Made by a program: the position numbers and the translations under genes. DNA of 64,000 bases from Nissolia schottii (taxonomy: Eukaryota > Streptophyta > Magnoliopsida > Fabales > Fabaceae): NCBI GenBank assembly GCA_003254905.1, contig QANU01053415.1:96271-160270 (forward strand), given 5' to 3'. The stretch's first letter is position 1, and every line of letters begins with the position of its first letter. Positions 44,951-56,695 of the stretch are shown here, piece after piece. Below the pieces are notes generated by a model. The model did no database searches and was not told the DNA's origin. It saw only the letters and a list, made by a program, of their open reading frames with translations.

Positions 44951-47154
44951 ACTTAGATTATCTTGATACATTCATGTCTTTTGGTCTCATAACACATTTC
45001 TAAAGAGATGACGGTATATATGTATATTTGTGTGTTGTCCATATTCATTCATGTATATGTATGATTATGAACATAAAAGAATGCATGCTACTATATAATA
45101 ACATCATAATCATTTCAGGGCATGACATTGCATAAACACATTTATAAGGATGGGTACATGGACATATCAATTATAGCATAGTCAAACATACGATAGTATA
45201 TACAAACATATCCGCGATAAACACAACCACAATATTAACCATCTTTTGACAGGTATAACTTAAACCATACTTATTGTGCTTCCATGCTAAACTTCTTGTA
45301 TGTTTATTTTAAGGTTTTAGAGTAATCAATTTGGCTTAAGTTCATTTCGTTGCATTTATGGAACCTAGTCTTAACCCGAAACTTGGAATAACCACATATT
45401 AATGTGCAAAGGAGTCTTAAGAATTTTTCATGGGTTAGAAACACTTATACAATGTTCGAGAAAACCAAAACCTAGTCTCTTGGGGCATAGGGATAAATCC
45501 ACTCATAGGGTATTTTGGTCCATCACCTCTCAGTATGTCCTAAGTTCTTATCATAGCTTATACTGGGATCATTTAAACTCAATCAAACATAAACAAACAC
45601 TATTCTCATGAAAACATGCATACAAGGTCGAAGCCTACCAATCTATACAAGTCTATCACCCTTTGGCTTATTCCACAATTCATGTCATAGTTTATGCTAG
45701 AAGTCACCATAGATCACTTGGACATCATAAACTTTATGAAAGAAAACCCAGGCCATAAAACACCACATGGTTGAATGACCAACAAGGGGCATAAGTTCAT
45801 CACTCTTTGGTTTTGTCATAAAACTCATACCATAGTTTATAAAGGAAGAATATAAAAGAGTGAAGAATATAAGAAAACATATTTAAAAATAAAAAAAAAA
45901 TATAGCAAGAGATAGTAGCACAAGAGTGCATAGAAACCCACCTAAAGCTTAAACAAGTGATGTTTTCTTATAGAGGATGAAGATGACTTTAATTTTTGTG
46001 AAGAAAGTATAAGGATTTGATGAGTTTTTCTAATGGTGTTTATGGTGAGGAAGGTCAGGGTTTTGGGCTACTGGTTGGAGGAAGAAGATAAAGTTTAGAG
46101 AACTTGGGAAGAAGAAGAGAAAAGAGTGGTTGACCTTTTTCACTTTCTCTTGAGTGTGTAAGAAAAATGTGTGTTTGAGTGAAATGTTAGAGAATAAAAA
46201 CATGAGTGTGGTAGCTGCTGAAGTGCATGGCTGGTGCATGAAAAAAAAAAGGGAAAAAGTTGCTTTTAGAAATATCTAGTGTCATAGAAAAGACACATGG
46301 GATGCAAGGTGTGTTAGAAAAAGCAATAAGGGTAGCTTTTTTGACTTTTCTTTGTAGAACTGCGACTAAAAATTATATTTATTTTTAAAACGCAGATAAA
46401 GCAGGTCCTACATGGGTCTCAAGTCTATAGGGACCTCAAACAGAGTGTGCCTCGTAAACCAGTGAACCCAATCCTAACTTCTAAATTGCAAGTCTGATTG
46501 ATGAACCGTCAAAAATTTTGAAATCAGCACGGTTAAAGAAATATTTTTATTTAAGTAAATTATTATTATATAGTTCAAGAATATCCCAAATAATAGTTAA
46601 CTATTAGTTATTGCATAGCAGAGAACACAATGTTTACGTTTACTGAAAAACAAAGTGTTACACATCGGATCTTGGATTCAAAATTAGGATTTAGGGTTCT
46701 TGCAAAATAATTAAGGTTCTTGACAATTTTCCCATTAATTAAATGTTTTAATCCAGATAAAAAAACAAAGAATAACTAACTAAAATTGTTAATTCAATTA
46801 GGGATCTATGTGCAAATTCCAATAATTCAATAAAACATTGGGGTCAAAATACAACAATGAAACATCGTCAACATCGGCCTGCCACTATCCACATGGCGTG
46901 CCCTCATGTTCTGGTTTTTCCAGCTCACAAACGGTACTGGTACAACACAATTTATAGTTGTATCGTAGCAAAGACCATTTAAAAAATCCAAAGTGTACAA
47001 TTATCTCAATAAAATTTTCACTTGTTATTGCATGATTTGAGTAATGGATATAATGGATGGAAAGAACTTGATCTAAGTTTTGTCCTTTTGAAAATCAATT
47101 AATAATTTCGTTGAATTTGTAATATATATTATTTTTTAATGTAGAAGAGAGAGT
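44951..47154. other. Repeat-like intergenic DNA, no gene seen
   Basis: AT-rich with many short near-repeats (TTTATCATAGCTTATACTGG near 45548, CATAGTTTATGCTAG near 45686, CATAGTTTATAAAGG near 45831), resembling a decayed LTR. Nothing coding is recognised. Confidence 0.4.
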
Positions 47155-47340
47155 TCATGTATTAATCAAAGATGAATGAGTAAAATCATGAAGGACTTGT
47201 TGGTAGATAGTTTGCCGGTATTCCTCTGTCCAAATACAATCCTCCTTACTACAAGCAAATTTTACTAGAGAATGTGCAACCATATTGTCTCTCCATTTAG
47301 TATGGAAAAGACAATGGGAGCTGAAATTTGTACCTACCAA
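47155..47340 (-). pseudogene. LINE-type RNase H fragment
   Basis: 61-residue minus-strand frame with NMVAHSLVKFACSKEDCIW, the C-terminal signature (N-x-V-A-H-x-L-x-x-x-A) of RNase H-like domains in plant non-LTR retrotransposons. It has no other domain. Confidence 0.6.
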
Positions 47341-47589
47341 TCTACATTCATCTACAATAGAATGGAAGTAGGATGCTTTGGAGAATAAATAAAATAAATA
47401 TTAAATAACCAATTTCGTTTTAATATTTTTATTTTAACATCAAATTTTATCTTGAAAATTGGGTCTCGAGTGCCTATGCACCCCTCCTTATGTTTCATTC
47501 TGAGTTGATGGCCATCAAAATGGGTCTGGATCATGCTTGGAATATTGGCTGAAAGAAATTAATTTGCGAAACTGAGAATCTGGAGGTGT

Positions 47590-47755
47590 TTCATTGGATT
47601 TAGTTCCTCTGCAACATGTGGAATGAGATCTTCTTGATGCTGTCGTGGAGCTACTTCATCGAAGATGGATAGTTCAACTTTCCTTGATATCTCCGAAGCA
47701 AATGGTTATGCAGACTCTTTAGCCAAGCTCAGTGCTCGTCAAAGCAACCCCTAGA
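47590..47755 (+). pseudogene. Second RNase H-like fragment, opposite strand
   Basis: A plus-strand reading around 47690-47752 gives EANGYADSLAKLSARQSNP, resembling the N/G-x-x-A-D-x-L-A-K ending of plant RVT_3 RNase H. It is too short for confident family assignment, and lies about 250 bp from the minus-strand fragment. Confidence 0.4.
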
Positions 47756-48310
47756 TGGTTTGAAATGATGGTTGTTCAAGTGTTTGTGCGCAACTCAGGC
47801 GCAAAATAATTTCTAGCAGAGTTCTCTTTTGTTTTTTTGCTTGTTTCCCTTTCAATTTATCAAAAGTTTTATCTTAAATTTGACATTAATTTTTATAACA
47901 TTTTTAAATTCGATATTAATTTAGTCTCCCTATCAATATCACTAATTATATTAGATGAAAAATTTATTTGAGTCATATAATAATCAAATAAAATTAACGA
48001 CAGATTTTAAAATATTAAATTAAATTAATGAAAATTTTCAGGACCAAATTAACGTTAACTAAATTCATGTGAAAAATTTTGTTTAAAATCAGATTAATTT
48101 CACAATGGAAATGATAGTAACAACTTGCTTATTTACACATATCATTGCACATTTGTGAAAAAAGCTGAACCAAATAAAAAGGCTAATAGAACCCTAACAA
48201 TCTCAGAAAATAGCGTCAAACCATGAATTTGATCATGTTGAAAGGGGGAAAGCAAAACCCTTCCCCACTGAGCTAGACCAAAAACAGGGGGGTGGGGGGG
48301 ACACTGTACC
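47756..48310. other. Promoter region of the mTERF gene
   Basis: AT-rich up to about 48230, then a G-rich stretch (48284-48300) just before the start codon. No TATA box is convincing. Confidence 0.4.
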
Positions 48311-50181
48311 ATGTGGTCGTCCATGTTGTTCCTCCACCGCCATTTCTTCACCACCACCACCACCACCACCACCGTGCTTCCAAATCTCTCCAAAATCCCT
48401 CCAAGGTACAAGAACCTCGCTGTCACGCAAGCCCAGCAGGTCCTCACTGATTACCTCCACGCCACAAGGTCCCTCCCTTATGCCTATGCCGATCAGATTG
48501 CATCAAATTCCCACCTTTCGCTCTTCAATATCATTGCCAAGGTTGGATTTTCAGCTCCGGATTTCTCTAAGAACCTCAACAAGTTCCTCAGGTAACAACC
48601 CCCCCCCCCCCAAATCATTGAAATTTGACCATTTTTTTGTGAAAGCATTGGCATAGAGTGCACTAAAGTTCTGAACTTGTTGCCGCCAGGTACAACCCCA
48701 TCAATGAAAATTTGAGTTCTTTTTTTGAAAAGCATATTGGCATAAGCTACACTAAGGTTATTAACTTGTTGCCCACCAGGTACAACCCCATCAACGAATT
48801 TGAGTTCTTCTTTGAGAGCATTGGCATAAACTACACTAAAGTTGCTGGCTTGCTGCCACCCAACAAGTTTTTCTTCTCTGAAGATGGGTCGCTTTTGGAT
48901 GCTGCTTGTGCACTATCTGAATTTGGGTTTCCCTGGGATAAGCTTGGTTTGCTTTATGTGGAGGGTAGTTCTGTGTTTAGGTGCAGTGCTGATGAGTTGA
49001 AGGGCAGGCTTTGTGGGTTGAAAAGTTATGGTTTCTGCAGTGTTCAAGTCATTGGGATATGCTTGGCTTTTCCTTTTGTTTTTTCCGACGAGGGAGGGGT
49101 GTTCGGCGCTGAGGTTAGTGAGTTGCTTGCTGATCTCAAGTTGATTTTTTTGGATTTTGATTTGGCAGGGTGTGTTGAGGGGAATGTGGATTCATGGCAT
49201 GAAGTGTGTCGGAAAATTCGGGTGTTTTATGATTTGAATGGTGAGAAGGGTAAGATGGGGGAGCTCATTGGAAAGAACAAGAGTACGATTCTTGAGCATG
49301 GAGAAGAGGATTTGATGCAGAAAGCTGAGTATTTTTGTAGGTTTGGTGTCAAGAAGGCGGAAGTAGCTCGGTTGATCCTACAGGGTTCGGAGTTGTTGAA
49401 ACTAAATTTGGAAATGCCAGTGATGAACGTGTCGAAGCTGTTGAAACACTTCGGAATGGGCTCCAGAGATCTCAATTATTTGAGGAAGAACTATGCTTAT
49501 GCGTTGGGAACAATAAAAATGGCCAATCTGCCTAATGTAATGAAGGCTTTGCATTTACATGAGTGGTTCATTAATAAGATCAAGGACGGGAATCATCGGT
49601 TGTTGGTGAGTTACGTCACAAGCTATCCCAAAGAAGACCAAGACAAAGGTTATAAAGATGGTTTAAAGAGAATTCGCCTTTCAAGAACCCGAGTTCACAA
49701 CATGAATAAATTGAATTTCTTGCATGCCTTAGGCTTTGGAGAAAATGCTTTGACCATGAATATCTTAACTCACTTGCATGGAACTAGTAGTGAGTTACAA
49801 GAAAGATGTGATTGCCTTCTTCATTTGGGGGTCGAATTCTCGAAACTCTGTAAGATAATTGCAATTCGACCTAAGATTCTAAGCCAAAAGCCTGAAATTA
49901 TAGAGCAAAAGATTAATTTCCTGTGTCAGGAAATGGGATCCTCCTTAGAGATTTTGGAAACTTTTCCTGCATTCTTGTGTTTTGACTTAGAAAAACGCAT
50001 TAAGCCTAGGTACAGATTCCATAAGTGGATTAAAGAAAAGGGTCTGTGTCCCAAGAACTACTCTATTGCAAGCATGGTTGCGACCAGCGACAAGAATTTT
50101 GTTCCTCGTGCTTTAAGAATGCACCCAGCTGCTCCAAAACATTGGTTTGAGCAATTCTATCTTCGCAGATTGCCAGTATGA
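48311..50181 (+). CDS. mTERF-family transcription termination factor, organellar, two exons
   Basis: Encodes an organelle-targeted mTERF protein (repeats of helix-turn-helix motifs that bind nucleic acid), probably the MTEF18/SHOT1 type of mitochondria by neighbourhood. Exon 1 is 48311-48591 with donor AG|GTAAC. Exon 2 begins at 48690 (590 residues in total) or, skipping one 90-bp repeat, at 48780 (560 residues); both acceptors are CAG|G and in frame. Seen: an N-terminal Arg/Ser/Thr presequence with an eight-Thr run (residues 14-21, from a CAC repeat), then mTERF-like segments such as YNPINEFEFFFESIGI, LCGLKSYGFCSVQVIGICLA, LLHLGVEFSKLCKIIAIRPK and ETFPAFLCFDLEKRIKPRYR. The C-terminal FVPRALRMHPAAPKHWFEQF is typical of this subfamily. 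Confidence 0.88.
48640..48840 (+). repeat. 90-bp tandem duplication spanning the mTERF splice acceptor
   Basis: Three diverged units with a GGCATARR...ACTAARGTT core. The first is intronic (about 48641-48689) and ends in the acceptor GCCGCCAG. The second (48690-48779) ends in CCCACCAG, and the third is exonic. The first two acceptor positions are exactly 90 bp apart. Confidence 0.85.
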
Positions 50182-51894
50182 TGACCATGATATTGTACTG
50201 TTGTTTATACACTCTGGCAGATGTTTCAAACGAGTTTGTACAGATTCTTTAACTACTTGGTTAATTCCTATCTTCTGGACTCGAGGACAAACCTTAGAGA
50301 TATTGTAATGACAGTGAAACATCGAGAATGACCTGCAAATATCTTACCATGCATTACTTCGTTTCCCACATCCTGATCTCAGTTTTGAGAGAAAGAAACC
50401 TTGATTTCTGTTCACCACTAGTTATGCTTCTTCAAAGTGGTTATATCTGAGGAATGATAGGTAGGCCATTTGTAAGCATTTGTAGTTTCTACATGACTTA
50501 ATTGTTTTGGTATTTTCACGGGAAATTGTTTTTCGATTTTATACCCTAAAGTTGCATATATGAATTATTGAGGGCCTTAATGATGTAAAATCCCTTGGAA
50601 ATTTATATTTGCCTATTAGAAGATGGTGAAGGCTAAAGATTGGCTTATTTTCTATTCTGTTTCCATTTGTTAGGCTAAACCAAATATGTTTTTACTTTCT
50701 TACCAAGAAGGTACTATTATAACTTCGAGAAACATCAGTTTGGACTTTAAGCATTGATGCATATTATTGAAGTATCTGATTTCTCCCTCTCTTCCCGCCT
50801 TTCTTGCCGAGTTTAGATGACTAGCGCTCTATTTTTGGATCTTTAATATTGATTATGAGTGGTATCATATGATTCTTCTGCCTGGATTTTCTCTAAGATT
50901 CGTTTCCTTCCGCATGAGGATTTGATTCGTTGTTTATCTATTGTCTGAAGATTTGTTCAGAAAGTTGAAGAGAAGAAATGCGGCATCGTTTGATAATCTT
51001 CAATTTTGTGGTTACTTTATTTGTTGGTGCAAAACTGGAAAAATCTGTTCTTCTTCCCCAGGGAGGTTGGTGCTTAGGGAAGGGAGAGGATTAAAGGAAT
51101 CGCTTTTAGAGAAGAAAAAAGGTTCCCAAGCTACCAAGAAATGAGATGATGGCAAGTAACATTGGCCAGCATATTTTGAAGGGAAAAATTGATCAATTTT
51201 TCCGAGGTAGAAGATTCATACAACTGAATGTAAGGGGCTGCTAAGCCTCTCTGCTTTTGAAGATTTCTGAAAGTTGATAGCTTTCCTAATTTTTTTTGGG
51301 CCTTGGGGAGGATCTTATTCAACAAGTCCCCTTCTTTTTAGTACAGATTTGAGTTTATGCAGCAAACATCTTGTGTATTAGCTTTCATATGAAAATTTTG
51401 TATTAGTTCCATCAAAAATCACTTCGGAATAGATCTAAACCAGAATATGCCTAGATCTCAACATGGTGAAGAGATACATCTCAGTTGCAATGCATGAGAC
51501 ATCTCAAAAGCTTTGTTGCTTGGTTAATCCAAGTGCTTCAATAGTTATTCTTGTTTTTGTCATATTAAGTGAGGTGAAATCACGTGGGTCCAAAACTGAC
51601 TCCACCTAGATAAGTTCGGAGTATATTCCGCATATTTCATTTAATAATAATCTCAGAATCCACGTGTCACCCTGGCAAACGCCCCACGCAAGCAGAGCAC
51701 AACCCAGCACCGTGATTGGCCCAAACCATATCCAAAGCCTATCCAAATGGCAGATAAGGCAACATCCCTACACCAATGACGCTCCATCACAACACCACAA
51801 AACGACCGCCACACACGCACACTCGTCCCTTAAAAAAATCACGATCCGGGTCTTCCCTGTCAAACCTTGTCACATTCCTTACTACAAATCATCA
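50182..51894. other. Intergenic, 3' flank of mTERF and promoter of psbQ
   Basis: No gene was recognised; the 67-codon frame near 50941 has no support. The last 320 bp carry light-type promoter motifs listed separately. Confidence 0.5.
51581..51758 (+). promoter_or_regulatory. psbQ promoter with G-box and I-box motifs
   Basis: CACGTG at 51581-51586 and 51661-51666, and GATAAG (I-box) at 51609-51614 and 51753-51758, all within 315 bp of the psbQ start codon. G-box/I-box pairs are classic light-response modules of photosynthesis genes. No clean TATA box is seen, as is common for photosystem genes. Confidence 0.55.
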
Positions 51895-54228
51895 ATGGCT
51901 CAAGCTGTGGCGTCGTCAATGGCCGGCTTACGTGGCTCATCGCAGGCTGTGTTGGAAGGGAGCCTCCAAATCGGTGGCTCCACGCGCTTGAATGTGCCCA
52001 GTGGAACCAGCAGGGTGGCTCCACCGGCGCGTTCAGGGCTCAATGTCAGGGCCCAGGCTCAGGCCGAGCCGCAGAGCAGCAGGAGGGCCATGGTTGGGCT
52101 TGTGGCCGCCGGATTGGCCTCTGGCTCCTTTGTTCAGGCCGTTCTTGCTGAGGCCAGGTCCATCAAGGTCGGCGGCCCGCCACCCCTGTCCGGCGGATTG
52201 CGTAAGTTACTTCCTTTCTTTGATCTTTCAATCAATTGAACAGAGTTTTGAACAAAGTGTGCGTGTGTGTGTGTGTGTGTTATGGAACTTTGGCAGCTGG
52301 AACGCTGAACTCTGATGAGGCAAGAGACCTTGAGTTGCCACTGAAGGAGAGGTTCTTCCTTCAGCCGTTGCCCCCAACTGAGGCTGCACAGAGGGCGAAG
52401 GAGTCGGCCAAGGAGATTCTGAACGTGAAGCAGCTGATAGACAAGAAGGCTTGGCCGTATGTTCAGAATGATCTGCGCCTCAGGGCCGAGTATCTCCGAT
52501 ACGACCTCAACACCGTCGTAGCGGCGAAGCCCAAGGACCAGAAGCAGCCCCTCAAGCAACTCATCGGCAAGCTCTTCCAGGATATCAGCAATGTAAGTTT
52601 TGAGAGGGGATCTTCTTGATCGATGGACCGGTTATGTGCAATTTTCGTATGAGATGATCTTTCTGAGAATTCTGTGGTTCTATGTCAAATTGCATGTGAC
52701 TTGGTTGTGTGCATACCGTCGATGTTGATCGAGTCTTTTTAGTTTCTCCCATTTTTAACCGGACTTGATCGATCGTGAATGAGGCTAGTTATGTGTAATT
52801 TTCATATGAGATGATATTTTTGAGAATTCTATAGTTCTTTGTCAAATTGCGTATGACTTGGTTATGTGCATATCCTCACCATTGATCTATTTTTTTTTAT
52901 TTTTTTTTTAGTTTCTTACATTTTTAACCGGAATTGATTGATGGTGGGCTAGTTATGTGCAACTTTCACATGAGAGGATCATTTTATGAGAATTCCGTAG
53001 TTCTTCATCAAATTGCATGTGACTTGGTTATGTGCATATCCTCACCATTGATCGAGTTTTTTTTAGTTTCTTCCATTTTTTAACCGGAATTGATTGACAG
53101 TGGGACTAGTTATGTGCAATTTTCACATTGAGATGATCATTTTATGGGAATTCCGTAGTTCTTTGTCAAAGCTGCTAATCTGTCTTTTTTTTTTTTTTTT
53201 TTTTTTTTTTTTNNNNNNNNNNNNNNNNNNNNNNNNNNNNNNNNNNNNNNNNNNNNNNNNNNNNNNNNNNNNNNNNNNNNNNNNNNNNNNNNNNNNNNNN
53301 NNNNNNNNNNNNNNNNNNNNNNNNNNNNNNNNNNNNNNNNNNNNNNNNNNNNNNNNNNNNNNNNNNNNNNNNNNNNNNNNNNNNNNNNNNNNNNNNNNNN
53401 NNNNNNNNNNNNNNNNNNNNNNNNNNNNNNNNNNNNNNNNNNNNNNNNNNNNNNNNNGCTGCCTCCGTGCAGTCTCCGATGTATTCCGTATAAGTCCTTG
53501 GCTCCGCTCTTGTTTTCTCTTAACAACCTTCACTTGTGACAAGCTAAAAGCTCGTGGAGCTTTAGCTTGAGGGAGGGTGTTAAGAATAATAATATATATT
53601 TATATTTGATTTGATTTGATATACATTATGTTTGATTTGATTAGATTATAATTTATTTTTGGCCGTTGTGTTTTGGCCGTTGAGTCCTCAGCCTATAAAT
53701 AGGCTAACATTCTATTGTAAATTTAACCTCTGATATATAGAATCATGTTATCTTCTAACATTGAGAATTCTATAGTTCTATGTCATGTGTGCATACCGTC
53801 GATGTTGATCTGGTATTTTTAGTTTCTTGCATTTTTAACTGGACTTGATCGATCATGAGGCTAGTTATGTGTAATTTTCACATTGAGATGATATTTTTGA
53901 GAATTCTATAGTTCTTTGTCAAATTGCATGTGACTTGGTTATGTGCATCTCCTCACCATTGATCTATTTTTATTTTTTTTATATTTCTTACATTTTTAAC
54001 CGGAATTGATTGACGGTGGGGCTAGTTATGTGCAATTTTTACATGAGATGATCATTTTAAGAGAATTCCGTAGTTCTTTGTCAAAGCTGCTAATCTGTCC
54101 TTTTTTTTTGTTTTGTTTTGTTTTGACAGCTGGATCATGCGGCAAAAGTTAAGAGCACCCCAGAAGCGGAGAAGTACTATGCTGAGACTGTATCTTCTCT
54201 GAATGATGTCCTTGCCAAACTTGGTTAA
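51895..54228 (+). CDS. psbQ: PsbQ, oxygen-evolving enhancer protein 3 (photosystem II), three exons
   Basis: Encodes the 233-residue precursor of PsbQ, the extrinsic 16-kDa lumen subunit that stabilises the manganese cluster and calcium/chloride binding of photosystem II. Exons: 51895-52201, 52297-52592 and 54130-54228, all GT-AG with agreeing phases. Seen: a Ser/Ala-rich chloroplast transit peptide, then a twin-arginine lumen signal ([17 protein letters not shown] ... VLAEA). The mature protein starts around [20 protein letters not shown] and has four-helix-bundle segments ([60 protein letters not shown]) and a LAKLG end. Length is normal. Intron 2 (1.5 kb) contains tandem repeats, an assembly gap and a copia 3' end. 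Confidence 0.96.
53213..53457. other. Assembly gap (245 N)
   Basis: A run of N directly after a long T homopolymer. Sequence here is unknown; repeat copy number and the internal part of the copia insertion may be misassembled. Confidence 1.
53458..53760 (+). mobile_element. Ty1/copia 3' end and LTR inside psbQ intron 2
   Basis: 53458-53566 encodes the last part of a copia RNase H (frame ending [14 protein letters not shown] then stop). The polypurine tract TTGAGGGAGGG (53567-53577) follows. A compact 183-bp LTR (53578-53760) starts TGTTAAGAATAA and ends TTCTAACA, with a CCTATAAATAGG TATA box near 53692. The rest of the element is in or lost to the gap. Same orientation as psbQ. Confidence 0.8.
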
Positions 54229-55530
54229 TGTGATTAATATTTTCATGCTTTTCTTGCGTGTAAGCTTTTGTGTATGATTTTCTCAGACACTTTTGAAGAA
54301 AATCAAATGAGGGGAAGTTGGCCATAAATTAATAAGCTGGAAATTATCATCAATTAACACAATTTTTATGGTTTTGTCTCATAATTTTTGAAACCCCATA
54401 CACCGTATTCTGTCTTTAATAAAATGGTGATCCACTGTCTTTAAAAATTTGTTGGACAATACGAGACAATAACTCTCTTAGGCTGCGTTTGGTATTAGAG
54501 ACAAGATAGAGGAACAAGACATGAGAGCAATATATTTATTTTCTTCTATTTTTTATATCTCTGAAGTTGAGATAGAAGGAACATAAAATTTTTGTTTGAT
54601 GAGACACAAATTTGGGGTTTAGAGGATATAAATTTTCTCAGTCTTTATTTTCGTGTTTCTGTCCCCTTATCTTGTCTCTTGTACAAAACATAGCTTGAGC
54701 TGGTAGAGGGAATCAATCCTTTTTGTGAAAAATTGTCTTGTTTCACTTGTCATAAGACCAAATAACTGTATCAACGTGTATTTAAACACTTTTAATATAT
54801 TTGGACCTAAAAATTAACACGTGAGTTTTAATGATTCATCTTATTGAGGTAATGCAATGGATAACCGGAAATATCATGTTATAATTCAATTATTTTATGA
54901 ATAAATAATGATATGTCAATAATTCTTAATACACATTCCTCCTTATTCTAAGAAGTAATGCAATTATAGAAGTTGGAAGTACAATTCTTATTTCCTGAGT
55001 ACAAAACAAGAGTAGCATTTTAAAGGTACATAAATTGCTGCATGAAGTTAGCATATAAAAGTTATGCATACAAAATAATTTGATTAAATAAAAATGTAAA
55101 AGAAAGTTTATACGGTCAATGCATAACATAATATACATAATACGAAAAATGAGTTGAGAATAAAAATAAACAACATGGAGACTACCATGTCACCTGTTGA
55201 TGTGTAATAGTCTGTCACTTAATATATAAATGATGCATGTAAATAAAACTATATGCACACTATAGTTCTATAAATGAAATTCATATACAAAGTTGATAAG
55301 AGAGAAAAAGAGAAGAAAATGGTTGAAAAGAATTATCAATAAAAAAGTTACTTTTCTTTTATATTATTTGGATGGAGAGGAAAAAATAATAGACGTTATT
55401 TTCTTTTGTTTAAATGGGTAAAAAAGTGAGAGAAAAAGTATAGCTATATATTAGATAATATTTATTCTTATACTAATTTAAAATCACACTTCTTCGTACA
55501 AATTTTTATGAATAAGTCTCTGTGTATATT
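54229..55530. other. psbQ 3' flank, AT-rich intergenic DNA
   Basis: Contains the psbQ 3' UTR (to about 54450, with AATAAAATGG near 54417). Nothing else is recognised. Confidence 0.5.
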
Positions 55531-55534
55531 AAAT

Positions 55535-56695
55535 TTGGTGTCACCATATAACTAACTGACCTTTTATACATACAATGATTTGTATTTCTCTCTCGTATCA
55601 ATTATATTTCAATATGTTCTTTCTCTCTCCAATTTCGCATGCTTTCTCTCTTTCTTTTCTCTCTCCAATACCGTTTCCTTTCCCTCAGTTTCGCACCACG
55701 TTGCCTCTTTTCCCTCTCTCTTTATTTTCACACCCCTCACATCGTCTCCTCACATATGCCGATACACCGCCATCGACGGCTTCCAAATCCTCTTTCCTCT
55801 TCCATCACGTCATTCAACTGGCATCCCAAACAGCTTTTACGTCCTTCATCACGTACAGTCACATCGTCTCTCCCTCACGTCGTTCAACTGTCGCCCCCAA
55901 ACGGCATTTACATCTTCCCTCACGCCGCCTCTCTTCCCCAGCACGTCCTCTATCGTTTCTCATCGCTATATGTTGCAGATTAGATTTCATTTATCATCTC
56001 TCTATCCCGCAGATCATTTTTTGTGTTGGGGTTTATTCAATTTTATTAGGTAGGTTTGTTCACTATAGTTATACAGGTTTGTTCATTTTATATGAACAAG
56101 TTTATTCATTCTTGTTAGGTAGGTTTGTTCACTACAATTATACGGGTTTGTTTATTTTATATGAACATGTTTGCTTATTTTTTGTATTGGGGTTTGTTCA
56201 GTATTATTAGGTAAGTTTGTTCACTACGGTTATACGGGTTTGTTCATTTTATATGAACAGGTTTGTTCATTTTTTGTATTAGTGTTTGTTCATTCTTATT
56301 AAGTAGGTTTGTTCACTACAATTAATAAGGTTTGTTTGTTTTATATGAACATGTTTGTTTAGTTTTTGTGTTAGAGTTTGTTCAGTCTTATTAGGTAGGT
56401 TTGTTCATTTTGTATATTGGGGTTTGCTCAGTCTTAGGTAGGTTTGTTCACTACAGTTATACGGATTTGTTCATTCTTATTAGGTAGGTTTGTTCACTAT
56501 AGTTAATAAGATTTGTTCCATGAACAAGTTTGGACGTGAGGGAGGAGATTGGAGAGGGAAAAGAAAGAGAGAGGGGCGTGAGAAATTTGAGACAGAAAAT
56601 ACAGATTGAAATATATTTAATAGGAGAGAGAAATACACATATTTATACGTAGGGATTTGGGGAAAATTAGTTTGTTTGTGGGACATGGTGTATTA
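55535..56695. mobile_element. Non-autonomous DNA element with long inverted ends and internal tandem repeats
   Basis: The left CT-rich arm (TGTATTTCTCTCTCGTATCA ... then TTTCTTTTCTCTCTCCAAT) is matched in reverse complement by the right arm near 56515-56670 (rc: TGTATTTCTCTCTCCTATTA ... TTTCTTTTCCCTCTCCAAT). The ends are only approximately placed. Between them (56040-56520) are about seven irregular repeats of a TAGGTAGGTTTGTTCACTA unit with TATATGAAC. Long frames here are pyrimidine-rich artefacts. The MULE class is a guess. Confidence 0.55.

Larger units (their letters stand above)
52610..54090 (+). repeat. Tandem repeats of about 150-170 bp in psbQ intron 2
   Basis: At least four diverged copies of a unit containing GGCTAGTTATGTG-type, GAGATGAT, GAATTCTRTAGTTCT and TTTTTAACCGGA blocks. 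They start near 52620, 52780, 52945, 53095, 53850 and 54015. The copia fragment and gap interrupt the array. The tail of a unit (CAAAGCTGCTAATCTGTC) appears both before the gap (53168) and before exon 3 (54082). Confidence 0.85.

Noticed and set aside
50941..51144. 67-codon plus-strand frame between mTERF and psbQ
   Set aside because: No similarity or splice structure; probably intergenic.
53094..53570. Open frames across the assembly gap
   Set aside because: Consist mostly of N; no information. Only the copia RNase H end at the right side is real.
55575..56210. 211-codon plus-strand frame, also open in other frames
   Set aside because: Low-complexity CT-rich sequence and tandem repeats inside a likely transposon; no splice or protein signature.
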